From: Chlorobiota bacterium
GTDB lineage: Bacteria; Bacteroidota; Bacteroidia; Bacteroidales; Prolixibacteraceae
Length of the DNA: 32,932 bases
NCBI GenBank assembly: GCA_013152355.1
Contig: JAADGO010000069.1
Coordinates: 1-32,932, forward strand
Direction: 5' to 3'
Below, piece after piece: positions 1-7,814 of the stretch (position 1 is the stretch's first letter; the number at the start of each line of letters is the position of its first letter). Below the pieces are notes generated by a model that saw only the letters and a program-made list of their open reading frames with translations, was not told the DNA's origin and did not search any database. The translations under genes were made by a program, and so were the position numbers.

Positions 1-261
1 GTGCACGCTCAAGAGTAATTAATATTAATGTTAATAATTTGTACACCGCTAAATTTTATTGACCCCCTATATAAAATTATAGGACAGTCCTGAGAAAATA
101 AGATGTATGAGGCTCTGGTTGCAAATTTTCAATTTTCTCATTAAACCATTTGCCCCCCACAGCTTTTCAATTTGATCCAAAGTCCTTCCCCCACAACTTC
201 CTCATCTGATCCATTTTCTGTCAATGCAAAAATGGAAAAGGACAAGGCTTGGCCCATAAGG
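1..261. other. window-edge region without a confident gene
   Basis: This is AT-rich sequence downstream of the WbqC gene, which reads leftward. On the minus strand a 38-codon ORF (257 down to 141) begins 4 nt past the WbqC stop and would encode a peptide starting MGQALSFSIFAL. I do not recognise it and it may be chance. A small palindrome (GGACAGTCC) lies near 82-90. No tRNA, terminator or transposase is visible. Confidence 0.3.
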
Positions 262-891
262 TTATGCTTGACTTGACATTAGTATGGCAAGGCTGTTTGG
301 CCCTTCATTAAAGATCAAATCAATAATGCTGAGGTTGGGGATAAACCCAAATTTATCGCTAAAAACCTGGGTGTATGGCCGGGGCGAGAAATACCTGTCA
401 GGTATTTTGTTTTTTGGGGAGATGATATTACAGTAGTTGGCAGCCCCGCTTTTTTTACCCTCAAATTCAGAGGTGACATTTATTGTAGGGGTAATTTCCA
501 ATATTTCAATGATTTGTGCATTCACCTCTTGGTTGAAATCGAACAGGAACTTATATCTTTTTTCATAAAATCTATACAGGTCGTATTCATAAAACTCAAA
601 AAAAGGCGATGAATTATATGCCGAAAAGATTGTCCGCCAATGGTTTACCTGCCATTTTTGCCCGTCATATATCCTTACATCCCTGATTTTTGTTTTGCCA
701 CTTCGCCCTTTAGCCACAGGAATCACCAATGTTACAGGCCCATTGGCACCAAGTACGATACACCTGTTACGGTAAGTTTGTTTGGGGAAATTTTCATGTT
801 GCTCAATGAATACCTCCCCTACAGAAATTAATTTGGTGTAATATTGAACCGGCGCAAGGTAGGCTGTACTTAAAATTATTTTATTCTCCAT
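262..891 (-). CDS. WbqC family protein
   Basis: This 209-residue protein resembles the WbqC-like family, found near surface polysaccharide genes and, in Bacteroidota, commonly next to lepB and dapB. What I recognise is an early LSTAYLAPVQYY segment, an NRC motif followed by a beta-rich stretch, and an NHWRTI..AYNSSPFF..YE segment typical of the family. There is no signal peptide or membrane helix, so it should be cytoplasmic. The family is often described as possible acyl- or glycosyl-transfer enzymes, but the reaction is not established. It starts at a clear ATG and is the last gene of the minus-strand run dapB-lepB-LapA-WbqC. Family call fairly sure; function unknown. Confidence 0.8.
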   Translation of the reverse strand: MENKIILSTAYLAPVQYYTKLISVGEVFIEQHENFPKQTYRNRCIVLGANGPVTLVIPVAKGRSGKTKIRDVRIYDGQKWQVNHWRTIFSAYNSSPFFEFYEYDLYRFYEKRYKFLFDFNQEVNAQIIEILEITPTINVTSEFEGKKSGAANYCNIISPKNKIPDRYFSPRPYTQVFSDKFGFIPNLSIIDLIFNEGPNSLAILMSSQA

Positions 892-925
892 CAGGTATTA
901 TTGAAAATAAATTTTAACCAACCTG

Positions 926-1270
926 TTAATCATTAAAAAACGAATTACCATCCTGGCCGCCCAATTCAACCCCTTCGGCATCAACATTGCCCCCCGTACC
1001 TTCCTGGCCGTTTGCTTTATACAATTGCTGCAGCTCTATAAGTGATTTCTTAGTATGGGCATACTGGCGTTTCACCTTCCATAGCCTTGGATAGAAATAT
1101 ATTAACGCCACAATATACCCCAAAACCAGGCAGCACATAAGTACCAGCACCAGTGGGGCATTTGGGATCTCCCAAAAAAAAATATTGATTGATACCGTCA
1201 TTGGATTCTGCAGGGTGAAAATGACCAACAGGACTGCAAGGGCCAGGATGAAAATAATTAATACAGACAT
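926..1270 (-). CDS. LapA-domain (DUF1049) small inner-membrane protein
   Basis: A small membrane protein of about 114 residues. It has an N-terminal helix (MSVLIIFILALAVLLVIFT) ending in the family-typical TLQN, then FFW-IP and a second helix (PLVLVLMCCLVLGYIVALIY). A cytoplasmic, coiled-coil-prone segment (KVKRQYAHTKKSLIELQQLY) and an acidic Gly-rich tail follow. This is the layout of LapA/YciS proteins, linked in enterobacteria to lipopolysaccharide assembly; the Bacteroidota role is not known to me. The ORF track begins at TTG 1276, but ATG 1270 two codons later gives the standard MSVL start and is preferred. It lies between lepB and the WbqC gene, probably co-transcribed. Confidence 0.75.
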   Translation of the reverse strand: MSVLIIFILALAVLLVIFTLQNPMTVSINIFFWEIPNAPLVLVLMCCLVLGYIVALIYFYPRLWKVKRQYAHTKKSLIELQQLYKANGQEGTGGNVDAEGVELGGQDGNSFFND

Positions 1271-1356
1271 GGTCAATATACTTTGATTTTGAACACTAAA
1301 TTACAAAAAAAAGGGTAATGAATCTCATTGCCCTTTTCCTGACTTAATAAAGTTGC

Positions 1357-2694
1357 TTAATGGATCTTTTTGAAAATCCTCCGCCAGCGTATTTTATTTG
1401 CAAAGCTTTTGTCTTTGTCAAGCGACAACCATATAATCTCTGCTTTGCCAACCACATGGTCTTCGGGAACAAAGCCCCAGTACCTGGAGTCGGCAGAGTT
1501 ATGCCTGTTATCACCCATCATCCAGTAATAATCCATCTTAAAAGTATAACCCGAAGCTGCTTCCCCGTTAATATAAATAGTCGAATCTTTTACCTCCAGC
1601 TTATTGTTTTCGTAAACGGAGATCAAACGTTTGTATAAAGGGAGGTTTTCAATGGACAGGCTTACCGTTTTGCCTTTGGCCGGTATCGTTAGTGGGCCAA
1701 AGTTGTCGACATTCCATTTGAAATGCTCGCTTGCAGGGAAAATATTTTTATCCCAGACACCTGGTTTTTCCAACATCTTCTCAACCGAAATCACATTGTT
1801 GAAGGACTTTAGCTTTTCAACATTCTCATCGGTTAGCGGGAATATATACTGCGTGGATGAAAATTCATGCCTGTCGGCTCTAGCAATATGGAGGCGTTCG
1901 AGTGCTTTCGGGTTAATGGAAGTACCATTTGTTTGAACGATATAATTGTATTGCATACCATCGAAATGATGTTGTTTTTTGCCATTTACATACAGTATGC
2001 CTTGTTTTAATTCTATTACATCGCCAGGGATACCCACGCAACGTTTAATATAATTTTCGCGTTTATCAACCGGGTGGACGATAATCTCACCAAAGTTGCG
2101 TTTGTCGGACCACACCCGCTCACGGCCATAGGCCCTGATAAGTTGATAATAGCTTTGTGTAGGTAGTTTACTGGCAACCGTATCCCCTTCGGGGAAGTGG
2201 AACACCACCACATCGTTATTCTTCACCTTGCCAAAACCCGCTAACCTCCGATATGGGGTTTTAATCCATTCTACATACGATTTTGTATTTATAAAAGGGA
2301 GTTTATTGTGTACAAACGGAAAAGAGAGTGGCGTATTCGGCACTTTGGGGCCGTATGCTGTTTTACTTACAAACAGGTAATCGCCCACCAACATTGACTT
2401 TTCCATCGAAGAGGTCGGGATTGTATAGGCCTCGATGAAAAACATACGAATAAATGAAGCAGCTATTACAGCAAAAATAATAGCATCTATCCATTCAACA
2501 ACCTTTGTTTGTTGCCCACCGGGAGGGTTTTTCTTTTTCCAAAAAGACCAGTGTACTTTCCTGGTAATATAAATGTCGAATATAATTACAATCCCGATCA
2601 ACCACCAGAAATTTTGCAGCCACAAAACCCATAAAAAATATATAGCAGCAACAGTAGAAAACTTAAACCATTTGTTTGTCAGTATTTGTTTCAT
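1357..2694 (-). CDS. lepB: signal peptidase I (S26 family)
   Basis: Type I signal peptidase, which cleaves signal peptides from exported proteins at the outer face of the inner membrane. N-terminal membrane helices (about residues 14-40 and 68-88) precede the catalytic core. The serine motif PTSSM puts the nucleophile near S96, and YIKRCVGIPGD puts the general base near K217. The late MMGDNRHNSADSRYWG box is the usual C-terminal S26 signature. At 445 residues it is much longer than the E. coli enzyme because of a large insertion between the lysine box and the GDNR box, usual for Bacteroidota LepB. It starts at ATG 2694, 25 bp after the dapB stop, so an operon is likely. High confidence. Confidence 0.95.
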   Translation of the reverse strand: MKQILTNKWFKFSTVAAIYFLWVLWLQNFWWLIGIVIIFDIYITRKVHWSFWKKKNPPGGQQTKVVEWIDAIIFAVIAASFIRMFFIEAYTIPTSSMEKSMLVGDYLFVSKTAYGPKVPNTPLSFPFVHNKLPFINTKSYVEWIKTPYRRLAGFGKVKNNDVVVFHFPEGDTVASKLPTQSYYQLIRAYGRERVWSDKRNFGEIIVHPVDKRENYIKRCVGIPGDVIELKQGILYVNGKKQHHFDGMQYNYIVQTNGTSINPKALERLHIARADRHEFSSTQYIFPLTDENVEKLKSFNNVISVEKMLEKPGVWDKNIFPASEHFKWNVDNFGPLTIPAKGKTVSLSIENLPLYKRLISVYENNKLEVKDSTIYINGEAASGYTFKMDYYWMMGDNRHNSADSRYWGFVPEDHVVGKAEIIWLSLDKDKSFANKIRWRRIFKKIH

Positions 2695-2719
2695 CTTAAA
2701 AATAATATCTATGGTTTTA

Positions 2720-3436
2720 TTATAATTCCAATAAATCGGACATGGTTAAAATGCCCTTCTTATCTTGGCAGTATTCGGCTGCAAGAACCGCTCCTAATGC
2801 AAACCCTTTACGGCTTTTAGCACTATGCGTGATTTCAATATAGTCTACATCCGATACGTACTTTACTGTGTGGATGCCAGGAACATCTCCAACTCTTTCA
2901 GAGCTAATGCCCAATTCGTCATCTGCATTCTGTACTCCACTTACCCATTTATTTTTATACGGCAACCTCTCCAGGAGGTCTTCGGCCAGGCTAATTGCAG
3001 TGCCGCTCGGAGCATCCAGTTTTTGGGTGTGGTGCACCTCTTTCATCTCAACATTGTATGAATCCTGCCCTGCCATCAGGACTGCCAGTTTTTTGTTCAA
3101 CTCAAAAAAAAGGTTTACCCCCACCGAAAAGTTGCTGGCATAAAAAAAAGTGCCGCCGGCCTTTTTGCATTTACTAATGATTTGCTCTTTTTGGCCAAGC
3201 CAGCCGGTGGTTCCGCTAACAACCGGGATGCCGGCCTCAAAACATTTCAGGTAGTTGCTTATTGCTGAGGAGGGCACTGTAAATTCAATAGCCGCATCGC
3301 ACTGCTTTAAATTTTCTACAGTAAGTTCTTCCTGGTTATTAATGTCGATAATTAACGGTATTTGATGCCCACGGGCAAAGGCAATTTTTTCAATCTCCCT
3401 GCCCATTTTTCCATAACCAATTAATGCTAACTTCAT
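2720..3436 (-). CDS. dapB: 4-hydroxy-tetrahydrodipicolinate reductase
   Basis: DapB reduces 4-hydroxy-tetrahydrodipicolinate with NAD(P)H in the diaminopimelate/lysine pathway, so it supplies peptidoglycan precursor in the cytoplasm. Visible signatures are the Rossmann start MKLALIGYGKMGREIE, the GTTGW turn, and the substrate/catalytic box HHTQKLDAPSGTA with its His pair and Lys. Length is about 238 residues, normal for Bacteroidota. The track starts at TTG 3451, but ATG 3436 begins exactly at the conserved first beta strand. A TATCTTTG -7 element at 3460-3467 would also place transcription onset very near the TTG. An aspartate kinase for the same pathway lies about 18 kb away. Confidence 0.93.
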   Translation of the reverse strand: MKLALIGYGKMGREIEKIAFARGHQIPLIIDINNQEELTVENLKQCDAAIEFTVPSSAISNYLKCFEAGIPVVSGTTGWLGQKEQIISKCKKAGGTFFYASNFSVGVNLFFELNKKLAVLMAGQDSYNVEMKEVHHTQKLDAPSGTAISLAEDLLERLPYKNKWVSGVQNADDELGISSERVGDVPGIHTVKYVSDVDYIEITHSAKSRKGFALGAVLAAEYCQDKKGILTMSDLLEL

Positions 3437-3459
3437 TTTCACTTTATTCAAATCGGGAA

Positions 3460-3467
3460 CAAAGATA
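3460..3467 (-). promoter_or_regulatory. putative -7 promoter element of the dapB operon
   Basis: On the minus strand the sequence reads TATCTTTG, an exact match to the Bacteroidota -7 consensus TAnnTTTG, 24 bp upstream of the preferred dapB ATG. I do not see a clean TTG -33 element at the usual spacing. The call rests on the -7 match and position. Confidence 0.4.
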
Positions 3468-3606
3468 TAATAATCAGTAACCCACTAATTGTATTACACT
3501 AAATTATTTCGGCAAATAATGTATTTTTTCAGGCAAATGGATTATGAAGTTGTTTAAAATAAACACCCCGCGTATTAGAGTCTCTTAATTTATATTCAAT
3601 TGTTAT

Positions 3607-3614
3607 TATCTTTG
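3607..3614 (+). promoter_or_regulatory. putative -7 promoter element for the DUF438 gene
   Basis: TATCTTTG matches TAnnTTTG and lies 27 bp before the ATG at 3641. A TTA (rather than TTG) sits 19 bp upstream in the -33 position. A purine-rich AAGGAGAAAG immediately precedes the ATG and is one of the few Shine-Dalgarno-like sites in the window. Confidence 0.4.
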
Positions 3615-3640
3615 GGTGGAGTAAATTTGCAAGGAGAAAG

Positions 3641-4834
3641 ATGTCAAAGATTACTGAACACAGGAAGCAGCATATTGAACAATTGTATCAATTGTTTAAC
3701 GGGATTTTAGCAGGCAACAACCTAACCGGGTTGGTTGAAGAAAACAAACACCTGATTGAAAATACGATCCCATCTGATGTGGTTTATTTAGTCGACAAAC
3801 TCATGCTATCGGGAATCCCGGTGGACAGGCTAAAAAAAGGGATTAATAAATTATTGAATTTACTTCACAGAACCATTCATAATTACCCGTACCACAAACC
3901 GGTAAAAGAAAGCTTCCTGGGCTGCCTGATTGAAGACAATGCACAGTTAGACAAGCGGTTAAAAGTCATGAAACCTCTTATCAGGGAGGTTAACAAAAGC
4001 AGCAAAAGCAAGAAATTGCTTAATGACTTAAAAATAAACCTGGCCGGGCTTCATACTTTTAACAACCACTACCTGATTATTGAGAATGTACTGTTTCCTG
4101 TGCTTGAAAAAAAGTGGGGCGAGTTCAGGTGTGTTAAAGTAATGTGGTCTTTCCATGACGATATCCGCAGGGATTTAAAGGCAGCTACCCGGCTTTTAGA
4201 AAACGGCAAGTTCGACCTAAAACAATTTAACAGGCTAATCGGCAACCTGTTTTTCAACATGTATGCAATTGTATTCAGAGAAGAGCGGATTTTGTTCCCG
4301 CTGGTGGCCGAAACAATCCCGGAGGAAACCCTCAATGAGTTATTTTATGAAAGCCTTGAAATCGGATTCCCATATTACCAGCCGGAGGGCCTTCCTGAAA
4401 GATATAAATACGGGGAGGAGCAGAATGGGGTCGACCTGCAGTCAGGGGTTTTATCACCCGGGCAGATACGGCTATTATTCAACCACCTCCCGGTTGACAT
4501 TACCTTTGTCGATGAGAACGATAAAGTCAGGTACTTCTCAACCCCTGAGAAGCGTATCTTCCCACGGACAAAATCGATCATCGGGCGCGATGTTAAAAAC
4601 TGCCACCCACCCGAGAGTATACATCTGGTGGAGCAAATTGTGGATGCATTCAGAAAAGGCGAAAAAAATGTTGCCAGTTTCTGGATAAAAACGAAAGGCG
4701 AATATTTACTGATCCGGTATATTGCTGTCCGCGATGAGCACGGCAACTACAAAGGAGTATTGGAAGTATCACAGGAAATTTCTGAAATCCAAAACATATC
4801 GGGCGAAAAACGGTTATTAGACTGGGATAAATAA
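3641..4834 (+). CDS. DUF438 / hemerythrin-like / PAS domain protein
   Basis: A 397-residue soluble protein with three recognisable parts. An N-terminal helical DUF438 segment spans about 1-85. A hemerythrin-like region (about 135-240) contains NHYLIIENVLFP, MWSFHDDIR and REERILFP, where the His and Glu pattern resembles diiron ligands. A C-terminal PAS-type domain (about 270-390) contains LPVDITFVDENDKVRYFS and GRDVKNCHPP and ends in the family-typical GEKRLLDW. Proteins of this layout are usually considered sensors of oxygen, nitric oxide or redox state; the signal here is inferred. A cupin follows after 14 bp and a Crp/Fnr regulator after that. No membrane segment or output enzyme domain is visible. 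Confidence 0.85.
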   Translation: MSKITEHRKQHIEQLYQLFNGILAGNNLTGLVEENKHLIENTIPSDVVYLVDKLMLSGIPVDRLKKGINKLLNLLHRTIHNYPYHKPVKESFLGCLIEDNAQLDKRLKVMKPLIREVNKSSKSKKLLNDLKINLAGLHTFNNHYLIIENVLFPVLEKKWGEFRCVKVMWSFHDDIRRDLKAATRLLENGKFDLKQFNRLIGNLFFNMYAIVFREERILFPLVAETIPEETLNELFYESLEIGFPYYQPEGLPERYKYGEEQNGVDLQSGVLSPGQIRLLFNHLPVDITFVDENDKVRYFSTPEKRIFPRTKSIIGRDVKNCHPPESIHLVEQIVDAFRKGEKNVASFWIKTKGEYLLIRYIAVRDEHGNYKGVLEVSQEISEIQNISGEKRLLDWDK

Positions 4835-4848
4835 TTAAACCATATAAA

Positions 4849-5187
4849 ATGAAAATAATTAAATACCAGGAACAGGAACTTAAAGAAAACCCTCACAAAG
4901 TGGATGTGAGGCAGTTGTATGATAAAGAATCGGCACAGGCAATGCACATGACATTGCAACCCGGCGAAGGGTTAATTCCCCATATAACCCCGGTTGATGT
5001 CTTTTTTTATATCCTGGAAGGAAAACCAACAATTTGGGTTGGCGAAGAGAAGCAACAATGCTACAAAGACACTTTAGTTGAGAGCCCTGCCGGCATTGCC
5101 CATAATATTACCAATGACTCAGCAGAGACTGCTAGGATCTTGGTGGTAAAGGCACCAAGGCCTACACAAAAAACAAAACTGCTTTGA
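4849..5187 (+). CDS. small cupin-domain protein
   Basis: A 112-residue single-domain cupin. Motif 1 resembles LIPHITPVDVFFYILEGKPTIWVG and motif 2 is around VESPAGIAHNITNDS. The first motif keeps one His, and the second keeps the His of the conserved PAGIAHN stretch, so a metal site is plausible but less complete than in classic cupins. No signal peptide, so cytoplasmic. It starts 14 bp after the DUF438 gene, implying co-transcription. The substrate cannot be read from sequence; similar small cupins are often placed with redox-stress or ligand-sensing genes. Confidence 0.8.
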   Translation: MKIIKYQEQELKENPHKVDVRQLYDKESAQAMHMTLQPGEGLIPHITPVDVFFYILEGKPTIWVGEEKQQCYKDTLVESPAGIAHNITNDSAETARILVVKAPRPTQKTKLL

Positions 5188-5332
5188 TTTATCTGTAAGC
5201 TGAAAAAAAACAGTATTTTTTTTAATTTAATCCCTGTATAATCATTTTTTTTTGACTAAATTACAACGTAGTTAGAATATTAAAAAAATGGGCGTTATTG
5301 TGTGAATAATACCTGACATCGGGGATATTTAT

Positions 5333-6055
5333 ATGGCGGTTTTATTAGAAACGAAATGTGATAATTGCATTAATAATTGCTGCGCAGTTTGTGTTAAAGA
5401 ACACCAAAGCAGTGTTTTTTCAATTCTTCAAAAAGAAGATTTGGATATATTAATGGAAAATAAACAGGAAATTTTATTTAAGCCGGGAGAAACTATACTA
5501 AAACAGAATACTTCTTCCACACATGTTGTTTGTATAAAAAAAGGGCTTGCCAAAGTTTATATTGAGGGGATGAAAGGGAAAAGCCTCATTATAAAATTAA
5601 TTGGCGACCTTGACTTTATAACAGGAGGAGGTATTTTTGCAAACCATACCAGGCGTTTTACTGTTTCTGCTTTAACCAATGTAGAATGTTGCTTTATTAA
5701 CTCAGAACAAATCCTCAAACTCTTTTCGAAAAACAGTGAATTTGCATTAGAGATTATGAAATACCATAATGACCAAAACAACCAGATGTTAAATTCCCTG
5801 ATAAACCTTACCCAAAAATATATGCCAGGCAGGGTTGCAGACTCCCTTCTTTACCTAAAAAACGAAATTTTCAAAACAAGTTCCTTTCAACTTCCGTTAA
5901 ACAGGCAGGAACTTGCAGAAATGTCAGCTATGACAAAAGAGAGTTATGTCCGTATTTTAAAAGAGTTTAAAACCTCAGGGGTTATAAAACATATCAGGAA
6001 CTCAATGGTAATTCTCGATGAAAAAGCACTTGTGTCAATTAGTAAAAATGGTTAA
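5333..6055 (+). CDS. Crp/Fnr family transcriptional regulator with N-terminal Cys cluster
   Basis: A 240-residue regulator: a cyclic-nucleotide-binding-type beta barrel (about 35-125), a dimerisation helix, and a C-terminal winged helix-turn-helix (LPLNRQELAEMSAMTKESYVRILKEF). The recognition helix keeps Glu and Arg spaced as in CRP (E-x3-R), suggesting contact with a TGA half-site. The first 20 residues hold five cysteines (C9, C12, C16, C17, C20), and a CC pair sits at 119-120 close to where E. coli FNR has its fourth cluster ligand. An Fe-S or other thiol sensor is therefore possible. The 145 bp upstream hold no clear promoter. It directly precedes the cytochrome locus, a natural target. 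Confidence 0.88.
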   Translation: MAVLLETKCDNCINNCCAVCVKEHQSSVFSILQKEDLDILMENKQEILFKPGETILKQNTSSTHVVCIKKGLAKVYIEGMKGKSLIIKLIGDLDFITGGGIFANHTRRFTVSALTNVECCFINSEQILKLFSKNSEFALEIMKYHNDQNNQMLNSLINLTQKYMPGRVADSLLYLKNEIFKTSSFQLPLNRQELAEMSAMTKESYVRILKEFKTSGVIKHIRNSMVILDEKALVSISKNG

Positions 6056-6069
6056 GTGACATATATCAA
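6056..6069. promoter_or_regulatory. candidate Fnr-like operator
   Basis: GTGACATATATCAA, starting right after the Crp/Fnr gene stop, matches the FNR-type pattern TTGAC-N4-ATCAA at every informative position except the first base, and is an inverted TGA-N6-TCA. It lies about 165 bp upstream of the hexaheme lipoprotein gene. Only one such site was noticed, so chance in AT-rich DNA cannot be excluded. Confidence 0.3.
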
Positions 6070-6232
6070 TATTTTTATTATTATATATCTTTTTTGGGGT
6101 AGACATGTATCATCTTGCCTTTGTAGTTCAATTCCCATCCTCTGTATACTTTTAAGTAATAAAGTATTGTGTTAAGTTATAATGTTTGCAATAAATTGAA
6201 ACTTTGTAATATTTAAATCTAAACATATCATT

Positions 6233-7312
6233 ATGAAATCATTAAAAATATTTAAACTTATTATTTTGGCATTTGCATGTTTAGCTATTACAGTATCGTG
6301 TGTAAAAGAAGGGCCTATAGGTCCGGCTGGTGCAGACGGAGCAGATGGGGCGGACGGCACTGATGGCCAAAATGGAGTTGATGGTAATATAACCTGTTTA
6401 GTATGCCACTCTGGAAGTAATATGGACGAAAAGGAGGCTCAATTTTCTTTGTCTGAACACAAAAGCGGCGAGAATGCCGTAGCGTATGCCGGTGGGCGTG
6501 CCAGTTGTGCCAGATGCCACTCTCACGAAGGGTTTGTCCAATATGCTGAGTTTGGTAAAGTGCTGGGGGATATTTCAGCCCCAAGTGCATGGGAATGTGG
6601 GACATGCCATGGACTGCATAAAACATTTGAATCAACCGATTATGCCCTTAGGTTGTCTGACCCGGTTGTTTCTCTTTTTGACCCGAATGTAACAATGGAC
6701 CTTGGTGGCAACAGTAACCTTTGCGCCAATTGCCACCAGTCGAGAAAGCCCGGCCCGGTGGACGAAGACCAGTATAACAGGAAAGGTACTCTTGTTGATG
6801 CTGCCGGCAATGGGTTATATGCAATTACCAGTGTTTACTACGGGCCTCACCATGGACCACAGGCCAATGTAGTTGCAGGAGTCGGATTTGTCGAAATCCC
6901 AGGCTCTGTTACTTACCCTCAACCGGGTTCTTCAATACATTTAAACCAGGCATCGTGTACCGGCTGCCACATGGCCGAATTCTCAAACGGGCAGGGCGGG
7001 CATACCTGGAACCCCAGCCTTGATGCCTGCAATGCCTGCCACGGCGTAGATGAAAAAGATTTCAATTATGGAGGTATGCAAACAAACATAAATGCAAGGC
7101 TTGAAGAACTAAGAGATAAACTGGTAGAACTGGGAGTTGTAGAATGGGTTGAAGAGGAAGGCGAATTTAAGCCGGTAGTTGGGACATACCCAATGCTTCA
7201 GGTACAGGCTTTCTTTAACTGGACCGGCCTTGACGAAGACCGCAGTTTAGGAGTGCATAATCCAAAGTATGTTAATGCCTTATTGATCAATACTCTGGAA
7301 GCCCTTCAATAA
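6233..7312 (+). CDS. hexaheme cytochrome c lipoprotein with collagen-like stalk
   Basis: A 359-residue exported lipoprotein. A signal peptide ends in a lipobox (AITVSC, acylated Cys at about 23). Eight collagen-type Gly-X-Y triplets follow at once (GPIGPAGADGADGADGTDG and onward). The rest carries six CXXCH heme c motifs: CLVCH, CARCH, CGTCH, CANCH, CTGCH and CNACH, with several extra His as likely distal ligands. The lipoprotein signal and stalk suggest an outer-membrane or cell-surface electron carrier. I do not recognise a catalytic family; there is no CXXCK motif. The gene follows the Crp/Fnr regulator by 177 bp and ends at a hairpin terminator. A c-type cytochrome is certain; location and role are inferred. 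Confidence 0.9.
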   Translation: MKSLKIFKLIILAFACLAITVSCVKEGPIGPAGADGADGADGTDGQNGVDGNITCLVCHSGSNMDEKEAQFSLSEHKSGENAVAYAGGRASCARCHSHEGFVQYAEFGKVLGDISAPSAWECGTCHGLHKTFESTDYALRLSDPVVSLFDPNVTMDLGGNSNLCANCHQSRKPGPVDEDQYNRKGTLVDAAGNGLYAITSVYYGPHHGPQANVVAGVGFVEIPGSVTYPQPGSSIHLNQASCTGCHMAEFSNGQGGHTWNPSLDACNACHGVDEKDFNYGGMQTNINARLEELRDKLVELGVVEWVEEEGEFKPVVGTYPMLQVQAFFNWTGLDEDRSLGVHNPKYVNALLINTLEALQ

Positions 7313-7331
7313 ATACGACATTTCAATTGCT

Positions 7332-7364
7332 AAAAAAAGGCTTCTCTATTAGAGGTCTTTTTTT
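7332..7364 (+). terminator. rho-independent terminator / attenuator after the hexaheme gene
   Basis: A run of seven A, a stem GGCTTCT...AGAGGTC with two G-U pairs and a four-base loop, then seven T. The flanking A and T runs make it potentially bidirectional. It sits between the hexaheme gene and the monoheme lipoprotein gene and may lower expression of the downstream genes. Confidence 0.65.
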
Positions 7365-7391
7365 ATACTGATTATTAAAAATTAAAGCAAG

Positions 7392-7790
7392 ATGAAAAAA
7401 CTAAAGTTATTACTTCCAATAATAATCCTTTTTATTACGTTTAGTGCATGTAAATACGATTTTATCCTTCCTGAAGAGATTCCGGTGATCGACCCGGATA
7501 ATCCGACAGCAGAGATTTTTGGATTCGCGGAATATGTATTGCCAATATTTAATAAGAATGACAATTGTACTTCCTGCCATAAAACAGGGGGGCAATTGCC
7601 TGACCTTACTACTGAAAAAGCATACTCCTCACTTAACAGCGCAAGGTATATCAACCTGTCATCACCAGAACAGAGTAAAATCTATACTCATCCTTTGCCT
7701 GGTACAAGTACACATAAACATAAAAAATATACAGCTCAAGAAGCAGCTATAATACTTGCATGGATTAAGCAGGGAGCTAAAAACAACTAA
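7392..7790 (+). CDS. monoheme cytochrome c-like lipoprotein
   Basis: A 132-residue lipoprotein with a signal peptide ending FSAC (Cys at about 20). It has one heme motif, NCTSCHKTGG at about 56-60, preceded by AEYVLPIFNKN, a pattern of small class I c-type or planctomycete-type domains in which an open hole for metabolites precedes CxxCH. A C-terminal TAQEAAIILAWIKQGAKNN resembles the end of such cytochrome domains. It is probably anchored at the periplasmic or outer face of the envelope. It starts 27 bp after a terminator-like hairpin and is followed after 24 bp by the DUF5777 barrel gene, so the two are likely co-transcribed. Confidence 0.82.
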   Translation: MKKLKLLLPIIILFITFSACKYDFILPEEIPVIDPDNPTAEIFGFAEYVLPIFNKNDNCTSCHKTGGQLPDLTTEKAYSSLNSARYINLSSPEQSKIYTHPLPGTSTHKHKKYTAQEAAIILAWIKQGAKNN

Positions 7791-7814
7791 TGTTATATTT
7801 AAATACTCGCTATA

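Noticed and set aside
3436-3451. TTG start for dapB
   Set aside because: It would add five residues before the conserved first strand and lies at the expected transcription start of the -7 element at 3460.
4263-4688. 141-aa plus-strand ORF within the DUF438 gene
   Set aside because: It is in an alternate frame of a gene whose own frame has clear PAS motifs; composition is rich in Ser/Arg/Lys like an out-of-frame translation.
5205-5245. Terminator after the cupin gene
   Set aside because: The A and T runs could pair but the stem would be almost only A-T with no GC core, so it is indistinguishable from AT-rich background.
6290-6400. Collagen-like phage tail protein
   Set aside because: The triplets are preceded by a lipoprotein signal and followed by six heme motifs; no phage genes are present.
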